A stretch of DNA of 64,000 nucleotides. Origin: Hymenobacter chitinivorans DSM 11115. Lineage in GTDB: Bacteria > Bacteroidota > Bacteroidia > Cytophagales > Hymenobacteraceae. The notes under the pieces are model-generated. The model had not been told where the DNA came from, ran no database searches, and was given only the letters and a program-made list of their open reading frames with translations. How positions within the stretch are numbered: position 1 is the stretch's first letter; every line of letters begins with the position of its first letter. Positions 51,595-60,469 of the stretch are shown here, piece by piece. The translations under genes and the position numbers were made by a program. The DNA lies in NCBI RefSeq assembly GCF_002797555.1, contig NZ_PGFA01000001.1, forward strand, positions 1,426,001 through 1,490,000. The letters are read 5' to 3'.

Positions 51595-51966
51595 ATGAAT
51601 CAGCCCATTTCCCGGAAGCAGCACGGCTTCACCGACTTCAGCTACATTCCCCTGGCCCTGGCTATGCCCAAGCTGGCCGGGTTTGCGCACGAGAAAAAGG
51701 CCGCCCTGCTCACCCAGGTGTTGGCCGGCAACGTGGCCCTGTCCAGCCTGTTTACGCGGGCCGAGTGGGGCGGCCTCAAGAAGCTGCCCTTCAAAGCCCA
51801 CCTGGCCCTGGACGTGGCCAACGGCCTGCTGGCGGCCGGGGCGCCCTGGCTCTTTGGCTTTGCCCGCCACAAGGCCGCCCGCAACGCCTTTTTGGTTTTG
51901 GGCGCCTTCGGGCTGCTGGCCGGTGCCCTCACCCGCCCCGAGGAAATGCCCGCGGGCCGGTCGTAA
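51595..51966 (+). CDS. Small hypothetical membrane protein
   Basis: A 123-residue protein with about three or four short hydrophobic segments (LLTQVLAGNVALSSLF, LALDVANGLLAAGAPWLFGF, AFLVLGAFGLLAGAL). The layout resembles small SPW-repeat or DoxX-like membrane proteins, but I cannot assign a family. The ATG at 51595 follows a TAACCTTCG promoter-like stretch at 51534-51542. Ends 30 bases before a bidirectional terminator. Confidence 0.65.
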   Translation: MNQPISRKQHGFTDFSYIPLALAMPKLAGFAHEKKAALLTQVLAGNVALSSLFTRAEWGGLKKLPFKAHLALDVANGLLAAGAPWLFGFARHKAARNAFLVLGAFGLLAGALTRPEEMPAGRS

Positions 51967-51995
51967 AGCGCCCCTACAGCCTGGGTGCTAAACGC

Positions 51996-52030
51996 AAAAG
52001 AGCCTCGTACGGGTAGTACGAGGCTCTTTT
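51996..52030. terminator. Bidirectional terminator
   Basis: AAAAGAGCCTCGTAC (51996-52010) pairs perfectly over 15 bases with GTACGAGGCTCTTTT (52016-52030). It sits between converging genes. Confidence 0.9.
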
Positions 52031-52045
52031 GTGAACTGGGGCCGG

Positions 52046-52261
52046 CTACTTGCGGGTCTTGGCCAAGGCTTGGTGCCCGGCCCGGGGAGCGTGATGCCGG
52101 GCGGCGTGGGGGTGGTGGGGCCCCACGGCATCCACCTCCACGCCGGGCAGCAGAATGGAGTGGGCGGCCGGGGTAGCAGGAGTGACGGGGTGGCCGCCGT
52201 CGGCCCACGCGGGGGCGCTGCACAGGGCCAGAGCGACAACCGGGAACAGGTACTTTTTCAT
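52046..52261 (-). CDS. Small secreted His-rich protein
   Basis: A 71-residue protein with a clear signal peptide (KKYLFPVVALALCSAPAWA, cut before DGGH). The mature part of about 50 residues has many histidines (DGGH, VGPHHPHAARHHAPRAGHQ) and no cysteine, suggesting metal binding or a structural role in the periplasm. I know no family. It lies between a terminator and a family C repeat and is likely monocistronic. Confidence 0.6.
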   Translation of the reverse strand: MKKYLFPVVALALCSAPAWADGGHPVTPATPAAHSILLPGVEVDAVGPHHPHAARHHAPRAGHQALAKTRK

Positions 52262-52370
52262 ACTGAAAAAAGAAAGGGTTGAACGATGCCCGAAGGTGGG
52301 GCGGCCGGGGTGAGGGAAGCGTGAATTATAGGCGTAGAGCTATGTTGTAAAGCAACTTTTTGCCGGCCGC

Positions 52371-52465
52371 GTGTAGAGACGCGTATTCGCGTCTCGTCGG
52401 TGAACGACACGTCCTCACGCCGCCTGAGTAAACAACGATTGAGACGCAAGGTTGCGTCTCTACAC
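52371..52465. repeat. Dispersed inverted repeat, family C, copy 3
   Basis: Same core as the other two copies (GTAGAGACGC ... GCGTCTCTAC). Here pairing extends outward through GGCCGC (52365-52370) and GCGGCC (52466-52471). Confidence 0.85.
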
Positions 52466-52478
52466 GCGGCCACGAAAA

Positions 52479-52504
52479 AGGCCGTAACCCGGGGGCTACG
52501 GCCT
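52479..52504 (-). terminator. Terminator of the M1 aminopeptidase gene
   Basis: AGGCCGTA (52479-52486) pairs with TACGGCCT (52497-52504), and the inner bases pair partly; T residues follow on the minus strand. It is 22 bases past the stop at 52526. Confidence 0.7.
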
Positions 52505-52525
52505 ATTCAACGCCTCAATCACGCC

Positions 52526-55006
52526 TTACTGGGCGGCCTGAATTTCGGCTACGGCTTTCTCGGCCAGGGCCTGGTTGGGGGTGGCGGCTTGCTGCTGGGC
52601 GGCGGCTTGCAGCATCCCGATGATGGGCTGGTCGGCGCCGAAGCGCTTGTACTGGATGGCCAGGCCCTTGAGCCGGTCCACGTCCTCGGCAAAGGCTTTG
52701 GCGTCCTGGAGGCGGGGCAGCATGGCACCCATGCTTTCGAAGTAGCCCACCTTGTCCTGCCCTCCGGCCGCGTCGAACTTATCCCGCACGTAGGCCCACT
52801 GCGACAGGCCGCCGGCTTTGGCATACACCCCCACCACGGCCTGACTGATATTGACCTGGTCGGAGCCTTCCAGGGCCTGGGCCTGGCGCAGGGCCAGGGT
52901 GGGGTTTACCTCGGCCAGGGCCTGCAGGGCAGCCGCCTGCACGGCATACGAGGGGCTGGTGGCCAGCTGCCGGGCAAAGAGCTTCTCGTCCTTTTTATCC
53001 TGGAGCTTGGCCAGGGCCGTGAGCAGGGAAGCCAGGGCGTGGGGCTCCTTTTCCTGGGCCGCCTGCTTGCGCAGAATCGGCGCCGCCACTTTGGCAACGT
53101 TCTTATCCTGGAGCTTGAGCCGCTCGGCCACTACCATGCGCAGGTTGTTGAACGGGTCCTGCAAACCGCTGAGCAGCAGTTTGAGCGCGGCCGGGTCGGT
53201 GAGCTGCAGGGCGTCGGCGGCCAGCAGGGCCTCGCGGCGCGCCACGTAGAGCGGGGCGTGGGCGTACTGGTAGGCGAAGTCGGCCAGGGGCATGTTGTTG
53301 GTGTGCTGCCAGACCAGGGTTTTCTCGGCGTCCACGTCCACCAGGGCGGGCTTGGCCGCCAGGGGCATCGTGAAGGTCTGGGTGGCCTGGGTCATGACCA
53401 CGCGCTGGCGCTGGGCTTTGCCGTTCACGTAGTAATCAATGGCGAAGGGCAGCCGGAACACCTGGCCGGGCTGGGTTTGCTTCACCGTCACGCTCTGCAC
53501 TTTCTTAGCCGCGTCCCAGCCGTAGTCGATGGTCACGACGGGGTGGGCCGTGCCGAAGTACCACTGGTTGTAGAACCAGTTCAGATCCTGGCCCGATACG
53601 GCTTCCATAGCCAGGCGCATTTGGTGCGCTTCACCGTTGCCGAGGGCGTTGTCCTTGAGGTATTTTTGCAGGCCGGCAAAGAACACGTCGTCGCCGAGGT
53701 AGGTGCGCAGCATGTCCAGAATGGCCCCGCCTTTCTGGTAGGTCACCACGTCAAACATGTCCTCCTTGTCGTCATACGTAAAGCGCACCAGCTGCTTGGC
53801 CGCGTCGGGGGCGCTGCGCAGGTAGAGGCGCAGGTTGCGGTGGCGGTGGGAGTCGGCGGCATCGGCCCCGTACTTGTGCTCGGCGTAGAGGCCCTCGGAG
53901 AAGTCGGCCAACGACTCGTTCACCGTCAGGTTGCTCCAGCTCTCGGCCGTCACGTAGTCGCCAAACCACTGGTGAAACAGCTCGTGGGCAATGACGGACT
54001 CGTTCTGGTAGTCGCGGTCCAGCAGCTGCTTGTCGGTCATCTGCACGAAGTCGCCGTGCAGGGTGGCCGTGGTGTTTTCCATGGCCCCGCTCACGTAGTC
54101 GCGCACCACAATCTGGGCGTACTTGTTCCAGGGATATTCCACCCCGAGCCGGGTCGAGAAGAACTCCAGCATGTCGGGCGTGTTGCCGAAAATCTGCTTG
54201 GCGAAGGGCGCGTACTTGGGCTCCAGGTAGTAGCTCACTTCCTTGCCCCGCCAGGTGTCCTTGGCAACTTTAAAGTCGCCCACGGCCAGCATAAACAGGT
54301 AGGGCGAGTGGGGCAGCTCCATCTTCCAGGTATCGGTACGCAAACCCGCCGCTGCTGGGGTCGACGACACCATGCGCCCGTTGCTGAGCGTGACGTACTT
54401 GGCGGGCACGGTCATACTGATTTCGGAAGTCGTCTTCTGGTTGGGCCGGTCGATGGTCGGAAACCAGCAGGAGGAGCCCTCCGTCTCGCCCTGGGTCCAG
54501 ATCTGCACGGGCTTGCCCTTCACGGCGCTGTCGGGGTTGATGAAGTACAGGCCCTTGGCGTCGTTGATGGCCGCGCTGCCCTTCACCTTGAGCTCGTCGG
54601 GCTTGGCCGTGTACTCGATGTAGACCGTGTAGGGCGTGCCCGGGGCAATGGCTTTGCCCAGCTGAATCCGCAGGTTGTTCTGGTCGGCGTAGGTGTACTT
54701 GAGCGGCTGCAGCTGCTCGCCGTTCACCAGGGCCACGGTCTTGATGTCGAAGCCCTTGGCGTCGAGACGGAGCGAATCGGTGGCGTAAGCGTAGGGCTTG
54801 AGCGTCAGCCAGGCCTTGCCGTTGAGGTGGCGCTTGGCGTAGTCGAAGCCCACGGCCAGCTTGGTGTGTACCAACGCGTTGATTTTGGTGTCGGTGGCGC
54901 GGTAGCGCGGCGGGGCCGGGGGGGCAGCGGGGGCCGCGGCGGGGGCTTGTTGGGCCAGGGCGGCGGTGCTCAACAGGCAGGCCAGGGCGGTAACAGTGGT
55001 TTTCAT
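52526..55006 (-). CDS. M1 family metallopeptidase (aminopeptidase N-like)
   Basis: An 826-residue exported zinc aminopeptidase. It has a signal peptide (TALACLLSTAALAQQ), a Pro/Ala linker, an N-terminal beta domain, the substrate-anchoring GAMEN motif (SGAMENTTATLH), and the HExxH-x18-E site: His341, Glu342, His345 and Glu364 (HELFHQWF, NESLADF). The C-terminal part is HEAT-like helical repeats. Probably acts in the periplasm or outer surface on peptides. It diverges from topB across a region holding an inverted repeat. Confidence 0.93.
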   Translation of the reverse strand: MKTTVTALACLLSTAALAQQAPAAAPAAPPAPPRYRATDTKINALVHTKLAVGFDYAKRHLNGKAWLTLKPYAYATDSLRLDAKGFDIKTVALVNGEQLQPLKYTYADQNNLRIQLGKAIAPGTPYTVYIEYTAKPDELKVKGSAAINDAKGLYFINPDSAVKGKPVQIWTQGETEGSSCWFPTIDRPNQKTTSEISMTVPAKYVTLSNGRMVSSTPAAAGLRTDTWKMELPHSPYLFMLAVGDFKVAKDTWRGKEVSYYLEPKYAPFAKQIFGNTPDMLEFFSTRLGVEYPWNKYAQIVVRDYVSGAMENTTATLHGDFVQMTDKQLLDRDYQNESVIAHELFHQWFGDYVTAESWSNLTVNESLADFSEGLYAEHKYGADAADSHRHRNLRLYLRSAPDAAKQLVRFTYDDKEDMFDVVTYQKGGAILDMLRTYLGDDVFFAGLQKYLKDNALGNGEAHQMRLAMEAVSGQDLNWFYNQWYFGTAHPVVTIDYGWDAAKKVQSVTVKQTQPGQVFRLPFAIDYYVNGKAQRQRVVMTQATQTFTMPLAAKPALVDVDAEKTLVWQHTNNMPLADFAYQYAHAPLYVARREALLAADALQLTDPAALKLLLSGLQDPFNNLRMVVAERLKLQDKNVAKVAAPILRKQAAQEKEPHALASLLTALAKLQDKKDEKLFARQLATSPSYAVQAAALQALAEVNPTLALRQAQALEGSDQVNISQAVVGVYAKAGGLSQWAYVRDKFDAAGGQDKVGYFESMGAMLPRLQDAKAFAEDVDRLKGLAIQYKRFGADQPIIGMLQAAAQQQAATPNQALAEKAVAEIQAAQ

Positions 55007-55187
55007 AGCGCAGAAAGAGGGAAAGAGGATGGAGGAAAAGGAAAGTGGAAGTCGGGCTGCGGCTCCGGCCCGGGGGCCGATACCTGACCCTGGCTGCTAT
55101 ACCGCCGACCTCCCACGTCTGGGAGCGGGGCGGCCCGGCGGGCCTGGGTGGGGGCTACCGGAACGGTTCGGAGCAAACGTATGATAT

Positions 55188-55210
55188 AGTACTTTGTAAA
55201 GCAAGGTACT
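55188..55210. promoter_or_regulatory. Inverted repeat, possible operator
   Basis: AGTACTTTG (55188-55196) and CAAGGTACT (55202-55210) are complementary at 8 of 9 positions around TAAAG. It could serve the aminopeptidase gene. Confidence 0.4.
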
Positions 55211-55376
55211 GTTGTAATAAATTTATTCTATGTTCCCGGGAGCTGTGAGCCCTACATAGGGGATGGATAATATTTCGGAACCGTTGCCTTGGGCTAAAAA
55301 ATCAGTTGGACAGCGGGTCGGGCCGGGGCTGTAGGCTTTGGTGGTACGGCACAGGTAAAACGACCTTTTCCCGCCG

Positions 55377-55384
55377 TATCTTTG
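55377..55384 (+). promoter_or_regulatory. topB: Minus-7 element of the topB promoter
   Basis: TATCTTTG matches TAnnTTTG exactly, 57 bases before the GTG. No TTG lies at the expected distance upstream. Confidence 0.45.
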
Positions 55385-55440
55385 TTGTTTCCCCGCCGGC
55401 TTCGCGTCGGCGAAATCAGCGTTAACCTCAGCGAGAATCT

Positions 55441-57966
55441 GTGATTGTTTGTATTGCCGAAAAGCCCAGCGTAGCCCGGGAAATTGCCCAGGTGCTGGGC
55501 GCCAGCCGCAAAATGGATGGCTACTTCGAGGGCAACGGCTACCAGGTCACCTGGACGTTTGGGCACTTCTGCCAGCTGCGCGAGCCCGAAGACTACCGCC
55601 CCGAGTGGAAGCGCTGGAGCATCCACGACTTGCCCATGGTGCCCGACAACTTCGGCATCAAGCTCATGCGCCGCGACGACGGGGTAGTGCGCCAATTCAA
55701 CGTCATCAAAAACCTGCTGGCCGCCGCCGAAGAGGTCATCAACTGCGGCGACGCGGGCCAAGAAGGGGAGGTGATTCAGCGTTGGGTGCTGATGGAAGCC
55801 AAGTACCGCAAGCCCTTCAAGCGCCTCTGGATTTCGTCGTTGACCGAGGATGCCATCCGCCAGGGCTTTGCCAACCTGCGCGACGGTTCGGAGTTCGACA
55901 ACCTCTACCAGGCCGGCAAAAGCCGGGCCGCCGGCGACTGGCTCCTGGGCCTGAACGCCACCCGGCTGTTCACCCTCAAGTACGCCGCCGGGCAGAAGCA
56001 GGTACTCAGCATCGGAAGGGTGCAAACGCCCACGCTGGCCCTGCTCGTCGACCGTTACCACGAAATCCAGAACTTCCGGCCCGAGCCCTACTGGGTGCTG
56101 CGCACCGAGTACCGGGGTACCATGTTCAGCCACGTGGCTTTGGCTAAAAAGGGCAAGGACGACGACGAGCCCGACGAAAAGGCCCGCCTCAAAGCCCGGG
56201 GTTATTTCGTAAGCCAGGAGGAAGCCGACGCCGCCATGGCGGCCGTGAAAGACGCGCCGCTGACCGTGACGGGCGTCGAAATCAAAAAGGCGCTGGAGTC
56301 GCCGCCCTCGTTGTTTGACCTGACCTCCTTGCAGGTGCAGTGCAACAACCAGCTGGGCCTCTCGGCCGAGGACACGCTCAAAACCGTGCAGAGCCTCTAC
56401 GAGAAGAAAGTGGTGAGCTACCCCCGCGTCGACACCACCTTCCTGCCCGACGACCAGTACCCCAAAATTGCCGGTATCCTGCAGGGCCTGGGGGCCTACC
56501 ACAGCCTGACGCAGCCGCTGCTGGCCACCAAGATCCGGAAGAGTACCAAGGTTTTTAACAACAACAAAGTCACCGACCACCACGCCATTATCCCCACCGG
56601 CGCCAGTGCGGGCGGCCTGGGTGGCAATGAGCACAGCGTCTACGACATCATCGTGCGCCGCTTTCTGGCCGCGTTTTACCCCGACTGCGAAGTCTCGAAC
56701 ACGACCGTGACGGCCGAGGCGGCCGCGCATCCGTTCCGCGTCCGGGGCCGGCAGATTCTGAACCCCGGCTGGCGCGTGGTCTACGGCGACCCGACCCAGC
56801 AGCAGGCTCCCAGCACGGCCAAGCCCGGCGAGGGCGACGACGACGTGGTGAGCACCGTGCTGCCTTCGTTCGAGAAGGGCGAGAGTGGCCCCCACAAGCC
56901 CCGCCTCGACCAGAAGCAGACCCAGCCCCCGCGCGACTACACCGAGGCCATGCTGCTGCGCGGCATGGAAACGGCCGGCCGCAACGTGGACGACGAGGAG
57001 CTGCGCCAGGCCATGAAGGAAAACGGCATCGGCCGCCCTTCCACCCGCGCCGCCATCATCGAAACCCTGTTTAAGCGCGGCTACATCCGCCGCGACAAAA
57101 AGAAAATTGTGCCCACGCCCACCGGCGTCGAGCTGATTGGCCTGATTCGCAACCCCACGCTGAAGTCGGCCGAGCTGACGGGGCAGTGGGAGCGGAAGCT
57201 GCGCCAGATTGAGTCGGGCAACCTCGACTCGGGTTTGTTTCTGGACGAGCTCAAGATGCTGGTGCGCGAGATGGTGCAGGAAGTGAAGCAGGACGGCTCC
57301 CGCCGCTCTATTACGGTGGCCGGGGCCGGCATTTCGGCCGCTACCCCGGCGGCTATGCTGCCCATCAAGCCCGCGGCGGCCACGCCGGCTATTCCCGGCA
57401 GTCTGGGTTCGTGTCCGGCCTGTAAATCGGGCCATATTCTGAAGGGTAAAACGGCGTTTGGCTGCTCCCGCTTCCGCGAGAACTGCCAGTTCCGGCTGCC
57501 CGCGCAGTTCGAGGGCAAGAATCTGACCGACAAACAGGTGTCGGCTTTGCTCACCAAGGGTCGCACGCCCGTCATCAAGGGCTACGTGGACGAGCTGGGC
57601 GCCAAATTCGACGCCGCCGTGCGCCTCACGCCCCAGCACGGGCTGGAGCTGGTGCGGGCCGCCGAAAGCAAGCCCACTACCCCCGTGGACCCCGGCGTAA
57701 TTCCGTGTCCGGTGTGCAAGCTGGGTACCATGCTGCGCGGCAAAGCGGCCTGGGGCTGCTCCCGCTTCCGCGAAGACTGCCAGTTTCGGGCCCCGTTCGA
57801 GTGGGGCGGCAAAACCCTGACCGAAACCCAGATGAACCAGCTGCTGCGCAAGGGCAAAACCGGCGTCATCCGCGGCTTTGTGTCGACTAAAACCGGGAAT
57901 CGGTACGAAGCGGCCTTGCAGGTGAACGGAGAGGGGCGGATTGAGCCCGTGTTTGATAAGGGGTAA
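55441..57966 (+). CDS. topB: DNA topoisomerase III
   Basis: Type IA topoisomerase that relaxes and decatenates DNA. The 841 residues begin with the TOPRIM domain (IVCIAEKPSVAREIAQVLG, with NCGDAGQEGEVI), then the active-site Tyr327 (VVSYPRVDTTFLPDD). A GIGRPSTRAAIIETLFKRGY motif follows near 520. The C-terminus has two tandem modules of about 95 residues, each with CPxCK, then FGCSRFRENCQF or WGCSRFREDCQF, which look like topoisomerase zinc-ribbon-type repeats. Starts with GTG. Highly conserved sequence, so the call is firm; E. coli topB is shorter at the C-terminus. Confidence 0.93.
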   Translation: MIVCIAEKPSVAREIAQVLGASRKMDGYFEGNGYQVTWTFGHFCQLREPEDYRPEWKRWSIHDLPMVPDNFGIKLMRRDDGVVRQFNVIKNLLAAAEEVINCGDAGQEGEVIQRWVLMEAKYRKPFKRLWISSLTEDAIRQGFANLRDGSEFDNLYQAGKSRAAGDWLLGLNATRLFTLKYAAGQKQVLSIGRVQTPTLALLVDRYHEIQNFRPEPYWVLRTEYRGTMFSHVALAKKGKDDDEPDEKARLKARGYFVSQEEADAAMAAVKDAPLTVTGVEIKKALESPPSLFDLTSLQVQCNNQLGLSAEDTLKTVQSLYEKKVVSYPRVDTTFLPDDQYPKIAGILQGLGAYHSLTQPLLATKIRKSTKVFNNNKVTDHHAIIPTGASAGGLGGNEHSVYDIIVRRFLAAFYPDCEVSNTTVTAEAAAHPFRVRGRQILNPGWRVVYGDPTQQQAPSTAKPGEGDDDVVSTVLPSFEKGESGPHKPRLDQKQTQPPRDYTEAMLLRGMETAGRNVDDEELRQAMKENGIGRPSTRAAIIETLFKRGYIRRDKKKIVPTPTGVELIGLIRNPTLKSAELTGQWERKLRQIESGNLDSGLFLDELKMLVREMVQEVKQDGSRRSITVAGAGISAATPAAMLPIKPAAATPAIPGSLGSCPACKSGHILKGKTAFGCSRFRENCQFRLPAQFEGKNLTDKQVSALLTKGRTPVIKGYVDELGAKFDAAVRLTPQHGLELVRAAESKPTTPVDPGVIPCPVCKLGTMLRGKAAWGCSRFREDCQFRAPFEWGGKTLTETQMNQLLRKGKTGVIRGFVSTKTGNRYEAALQVNGEGRIEPVFDKG

Positions 57967-58049
57967 CGGGCGGCAGTAAAGAGTAAGCAGGTAGGGAAAG
58001 CTGAGGCAGAAACCAGATTAGCCTTGCGGATTATTCCTTACTTTTCCCT

Positions 58050-60071
58050 ATGCTATATTCTTTACTTGCTCGCTATTCCTTTCTTATTCGTTTTGTTGCG
58101 GGGGTATTGTTCTTGCTGTTGGGGCTGGCCACGCCCGGAGTGGCGCAGCGGGAATACTATAACTGGTACTTTGGGGATGGGGCCGGATTTACCTTTCTGT
58201 CTAAGCCCATAACCGCACTACCGCCGGGTAGTTCAACCCTCTACTTAGACGTAAGCTGTATGTCCGACAGTGCCGGAACGCTGCAGTTCGTGGCTGAAGG
58301 CCGGACAATCTATAACCGCAACTTCCGGGTAATGAAAGGCGGCCAACTGGGCAGCCCGGCCCTATCCGGCAGCGAGGTAATGGCTGTGCCCCAGCCCGGG
58401 CGCCCGGGCCGCTATTACGTATTTGTGCCCCGGCACTGGTTTGCGCCCACGCCCACCGTGCAGTACATACCGCCGAATCTGTCCTACTTCATCGTGGATA
58501 TGCGGCGGGAAGGGGGCCTGGGCGAGGTGCTGCCGGGCGACAGTGCCGTCACGTTGCCCCTGGTCAAGACGCCCTACAATACCGTCGGGGGCTATGTCGG
58601 TTCTGATATTGCCGCAGTACGGCACTCGAACGGCCGGGATGTCTGGCTGGTCGTCAAGAATGACCAGCAGCACTATTTGAGCTTTCTGCTGGACGCGCGC
58701 GGGCTGCATACCCAGCCCGTTGTAACTCCTAATCCCATGGGCCGGCGGCTGGATTCCGGGCCGGGCCTCAAGGGCCTGCTAAAAGCCAGTGTTGATGGCC
58801 GGACGCTGGCCTACGCCAATTTCTCCCTGCTCCTGGATGGCCGAGGCAGCCTCCGCATGCAACGCATGGTGTACCTGGAAATCTCCCGGTTTGATGCCGG
58901 CACCGGCCGGGTTAGCAGCAGCTACGTAATCGGGGACTCGCTGCGCTACCGGATTTCGTCCTCGCAGACGTACGGTGGCACCGGCGGGCTGGAGTTTTCC
59001 CCGGATGGGTCGCGCCTGTACACCGATACGCTACGCGGTGCCAGCGTCTGGCAGTATGACTTGACGGCCGGTACTCCGGCGGCCATCGGTGCTTCTCGCA
59101 CGGTAGTGGCCCCCAACAGCAAGATGCTGAGCAACTCGGCCAGTGGCAACAACCTGCAACTGGGCCCCGATGGCTACGTGTATCACGTCAACAGCAGTAG
59201 TAAAAGCGTGGCCCGCTTTGAGGCTCCGAACGCGAAAGGAAGTAATGCGGCTTACCAGAAAGACGCCCTGTTTTTCGCGGCGGGCACCCAATCCACTGCC
59301 TCCTTGCCCCACGCACTCAACGACCTGGGGCTGCGGCCGGTAGTCGTGACCGGGGCTGGTTCGATTGCCGTAAAATCGGTTTGTGTGGGCGACATGACGC
59401 AGTTTGCCAGTTCGCTGAGTCCGTTCCTGGCGGCGGCTTCCTACGCCTGGGACTTTGGCGACCCGGCTTCTGGCGCGTTAAATAAAGGCGTGGGGCAGGC
59501 GCCGGCGCACTACTATGCACTGGGTGGTACCTACACGGTTACGCTCACGGTAACGGCCACGAGCGGGCAGGCCTATACCATCACCCAACAGGTGCAAGCC
59601 TTGCCCCGCCCGGCGGTTGACTTAGGCCAGGATTTCACCCTCTGCTACGGGCAAAACCGCGTTCTGAGCGCTCCTGCCCAGCCCGCCGGCACCACGTTTC
59701 GGTGGCAGGATGGTAGCACTGATCCGCAGCTTACCGTGGCTAAGGCCGGCCGCTACCGCCTGACGGTGACCAATACCAGCGGCTGTTCGGCCACCGATGA
59801 GCTGCTGGTCACCCAGCAGGATTGCGGGTTGATACCCAATATTATCACGCCCAATAAGGATGATCGAAACGAGTATTTCGTGCTGCAGGGCTTGCAGGCG
59901 GCCGACTGGAACCTGGTAATTTATAACCGCTGGGGCCGGCAGGTGTACCAGAAAGCGAGTTATGACAACTCCTGGAATGCTCCCAATCAGCCAGATGGAG
60001 TGTATTTTTATCTGCTGCAAAACCCTCGAACCGGCCAACAAATAAAAGGTGCCGTAGAAGTTGTGCACTAG
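58050..60071 (+). CDS. Secreted PKD-domain protein with gliding-motility type (T9SS type B) sorting domain
   Basis: A 673-residue exported protein. A signal peptide (FVAGVLFLLLGLATPGVAQ) is followed by a region of about 400 residues resembling beta-propeller or repeat-type extracellular proteins, then a PKD-like domain near residues 450-530 (SYAWDFGDPASG, YTVTLTVTATSG) and a second Ig-like stretch. The end is a gliding motility-associated C-terminal domain (IPNIITPNKDDRNEYFVL, WNLVIYNRWGRQVYQ). It would be carried over the outer membrane by the type IX system. No catalytic site is seen; adhesion or surface structure is plausible. Confidence 0.85.
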   Translation: MLYSLLARYSFLIRFVAGVLFLLLGLATPGVAQREYYNWYFGDGAGFTFLSKPITALPPGSSTLYLDVSCMSDSAGTLQFVAEGRTIYNRNFRVMKGGQLGSPALSGSEVMAVPQPGRPGRYYVFVPRHWFAPTPTVQYIPPNLSYFIVDMRREGGLGEVLPGDSAVTLPLVKTPYNTVGGYVGSDIAAVRHSNGRDVWLVVKNDQQHYLSFLLDARGLHTQPVVTPNPMGRRLDSGPGLKGLLKASVDGRTLAYANFSLLLDGRGSLRMQRMVYLEISRFDAGTGRVSSSYVIGDSLRYRISSSQTYGGTGGLEFSPDGSRLYTDTLRGASVWQYDLTAGTPAAIGASRTVVAPNSKMLSNSASGNNLQLGPDGYVYHVNSSSKSVARFEAPNAKGSNAAYQKDALFFAAGTQSTASLPHALNDLGLRPVVVTGAGSIAVKSVCVGDMTQFASSLSPFLAAASYAWDFGDPASGALNKGVGQAPAHYYALGGTYTVTLTVTATSGQAYTITQQVQALPRPAVDLGQDFTLCYGQNRVLSAPAQPAGTTFRWQDGSTDPQLTVAKAGRYRLTVTNTSGCSATDELLVTQQDCGLIPNIITPNKDDRNEYFVLQGLQAADWNLVIYNRWGRQVYQKASYDNSWNAPNQPDGVYFYLLQNPRTGQQIKGAVEVVH

Positions 60072-60139
60072 TCCTGGGCCTAAAAGCGGTAGGGGACAGC
60101 CACTCATAAGCTCAATTGGCATTCTGCCCCTATTTCACA

Positions 60140-60457
60140 ATGACCAAAAAAGCCCCGAAACCACAACCGCAACTCCCGCCTCCGCCGCCCGCCGGGGCGC
60201 TATTCAAAGCCCGCTTTCTGGGCTACCTCGTCGGGCTGCTGCCTATTGTGGGCATGCTGCTGATGTTTCGCAACCTCGTGCCCCAGTGGCTGGCTCTGAT
60301 GCTGACCATGGCTGGGCTCTACTTCTCGGTACAGTTGCAGCAGGCGGCCCGGCAGCGGTTTGCCTACGACTTCAAAAACCGGGAAGAATGGCTGGCGCTG
60401 GGCGTGTATGTGGCCTTGCTGGTAGCGCTGATGGTCGGCGCCTTTTATTGGCAGTAA
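60140..60457 (+). CDS. Small hypothetical membrane protein
   Basis: A 105-residue protein, ATG at 60140, with a basic Pro-rich N-terminus (MTKKAPKPQPQLPPPPP) followed by three helices (GYLVGLLPIVGMLLMF, WLALMLTMAGLYFSV, ALGVYVALLVALMVGAFYW). No family recognised. It ends 12 bases before the GH5-like gene, so they are probably co-transcribed. Confidence 0.6.
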   Translation: MTKKAPKPQPQLPPPPPAGALFKARFLGYLVGLLPIVGMLLMFRNLVPQWLALMLTMAGLYFSVQLQQAARQRFAYDFKNREEWLALGVYVALLVALMVGAFYWQ

Positions 60458-60469
60458 AAGAACCGGCGG

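Larger units (their letters stand above)
55007..55440. other. Divergent intergenic region between the aminopeptidase and topB
   Basis: 434 bases, with an AT-rich part at 55180-55240, an inverted repeat at 55188-55210 and a promoter element TATCTTTG at 55377-55384. No gene is visible. Confidence 0.55.
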
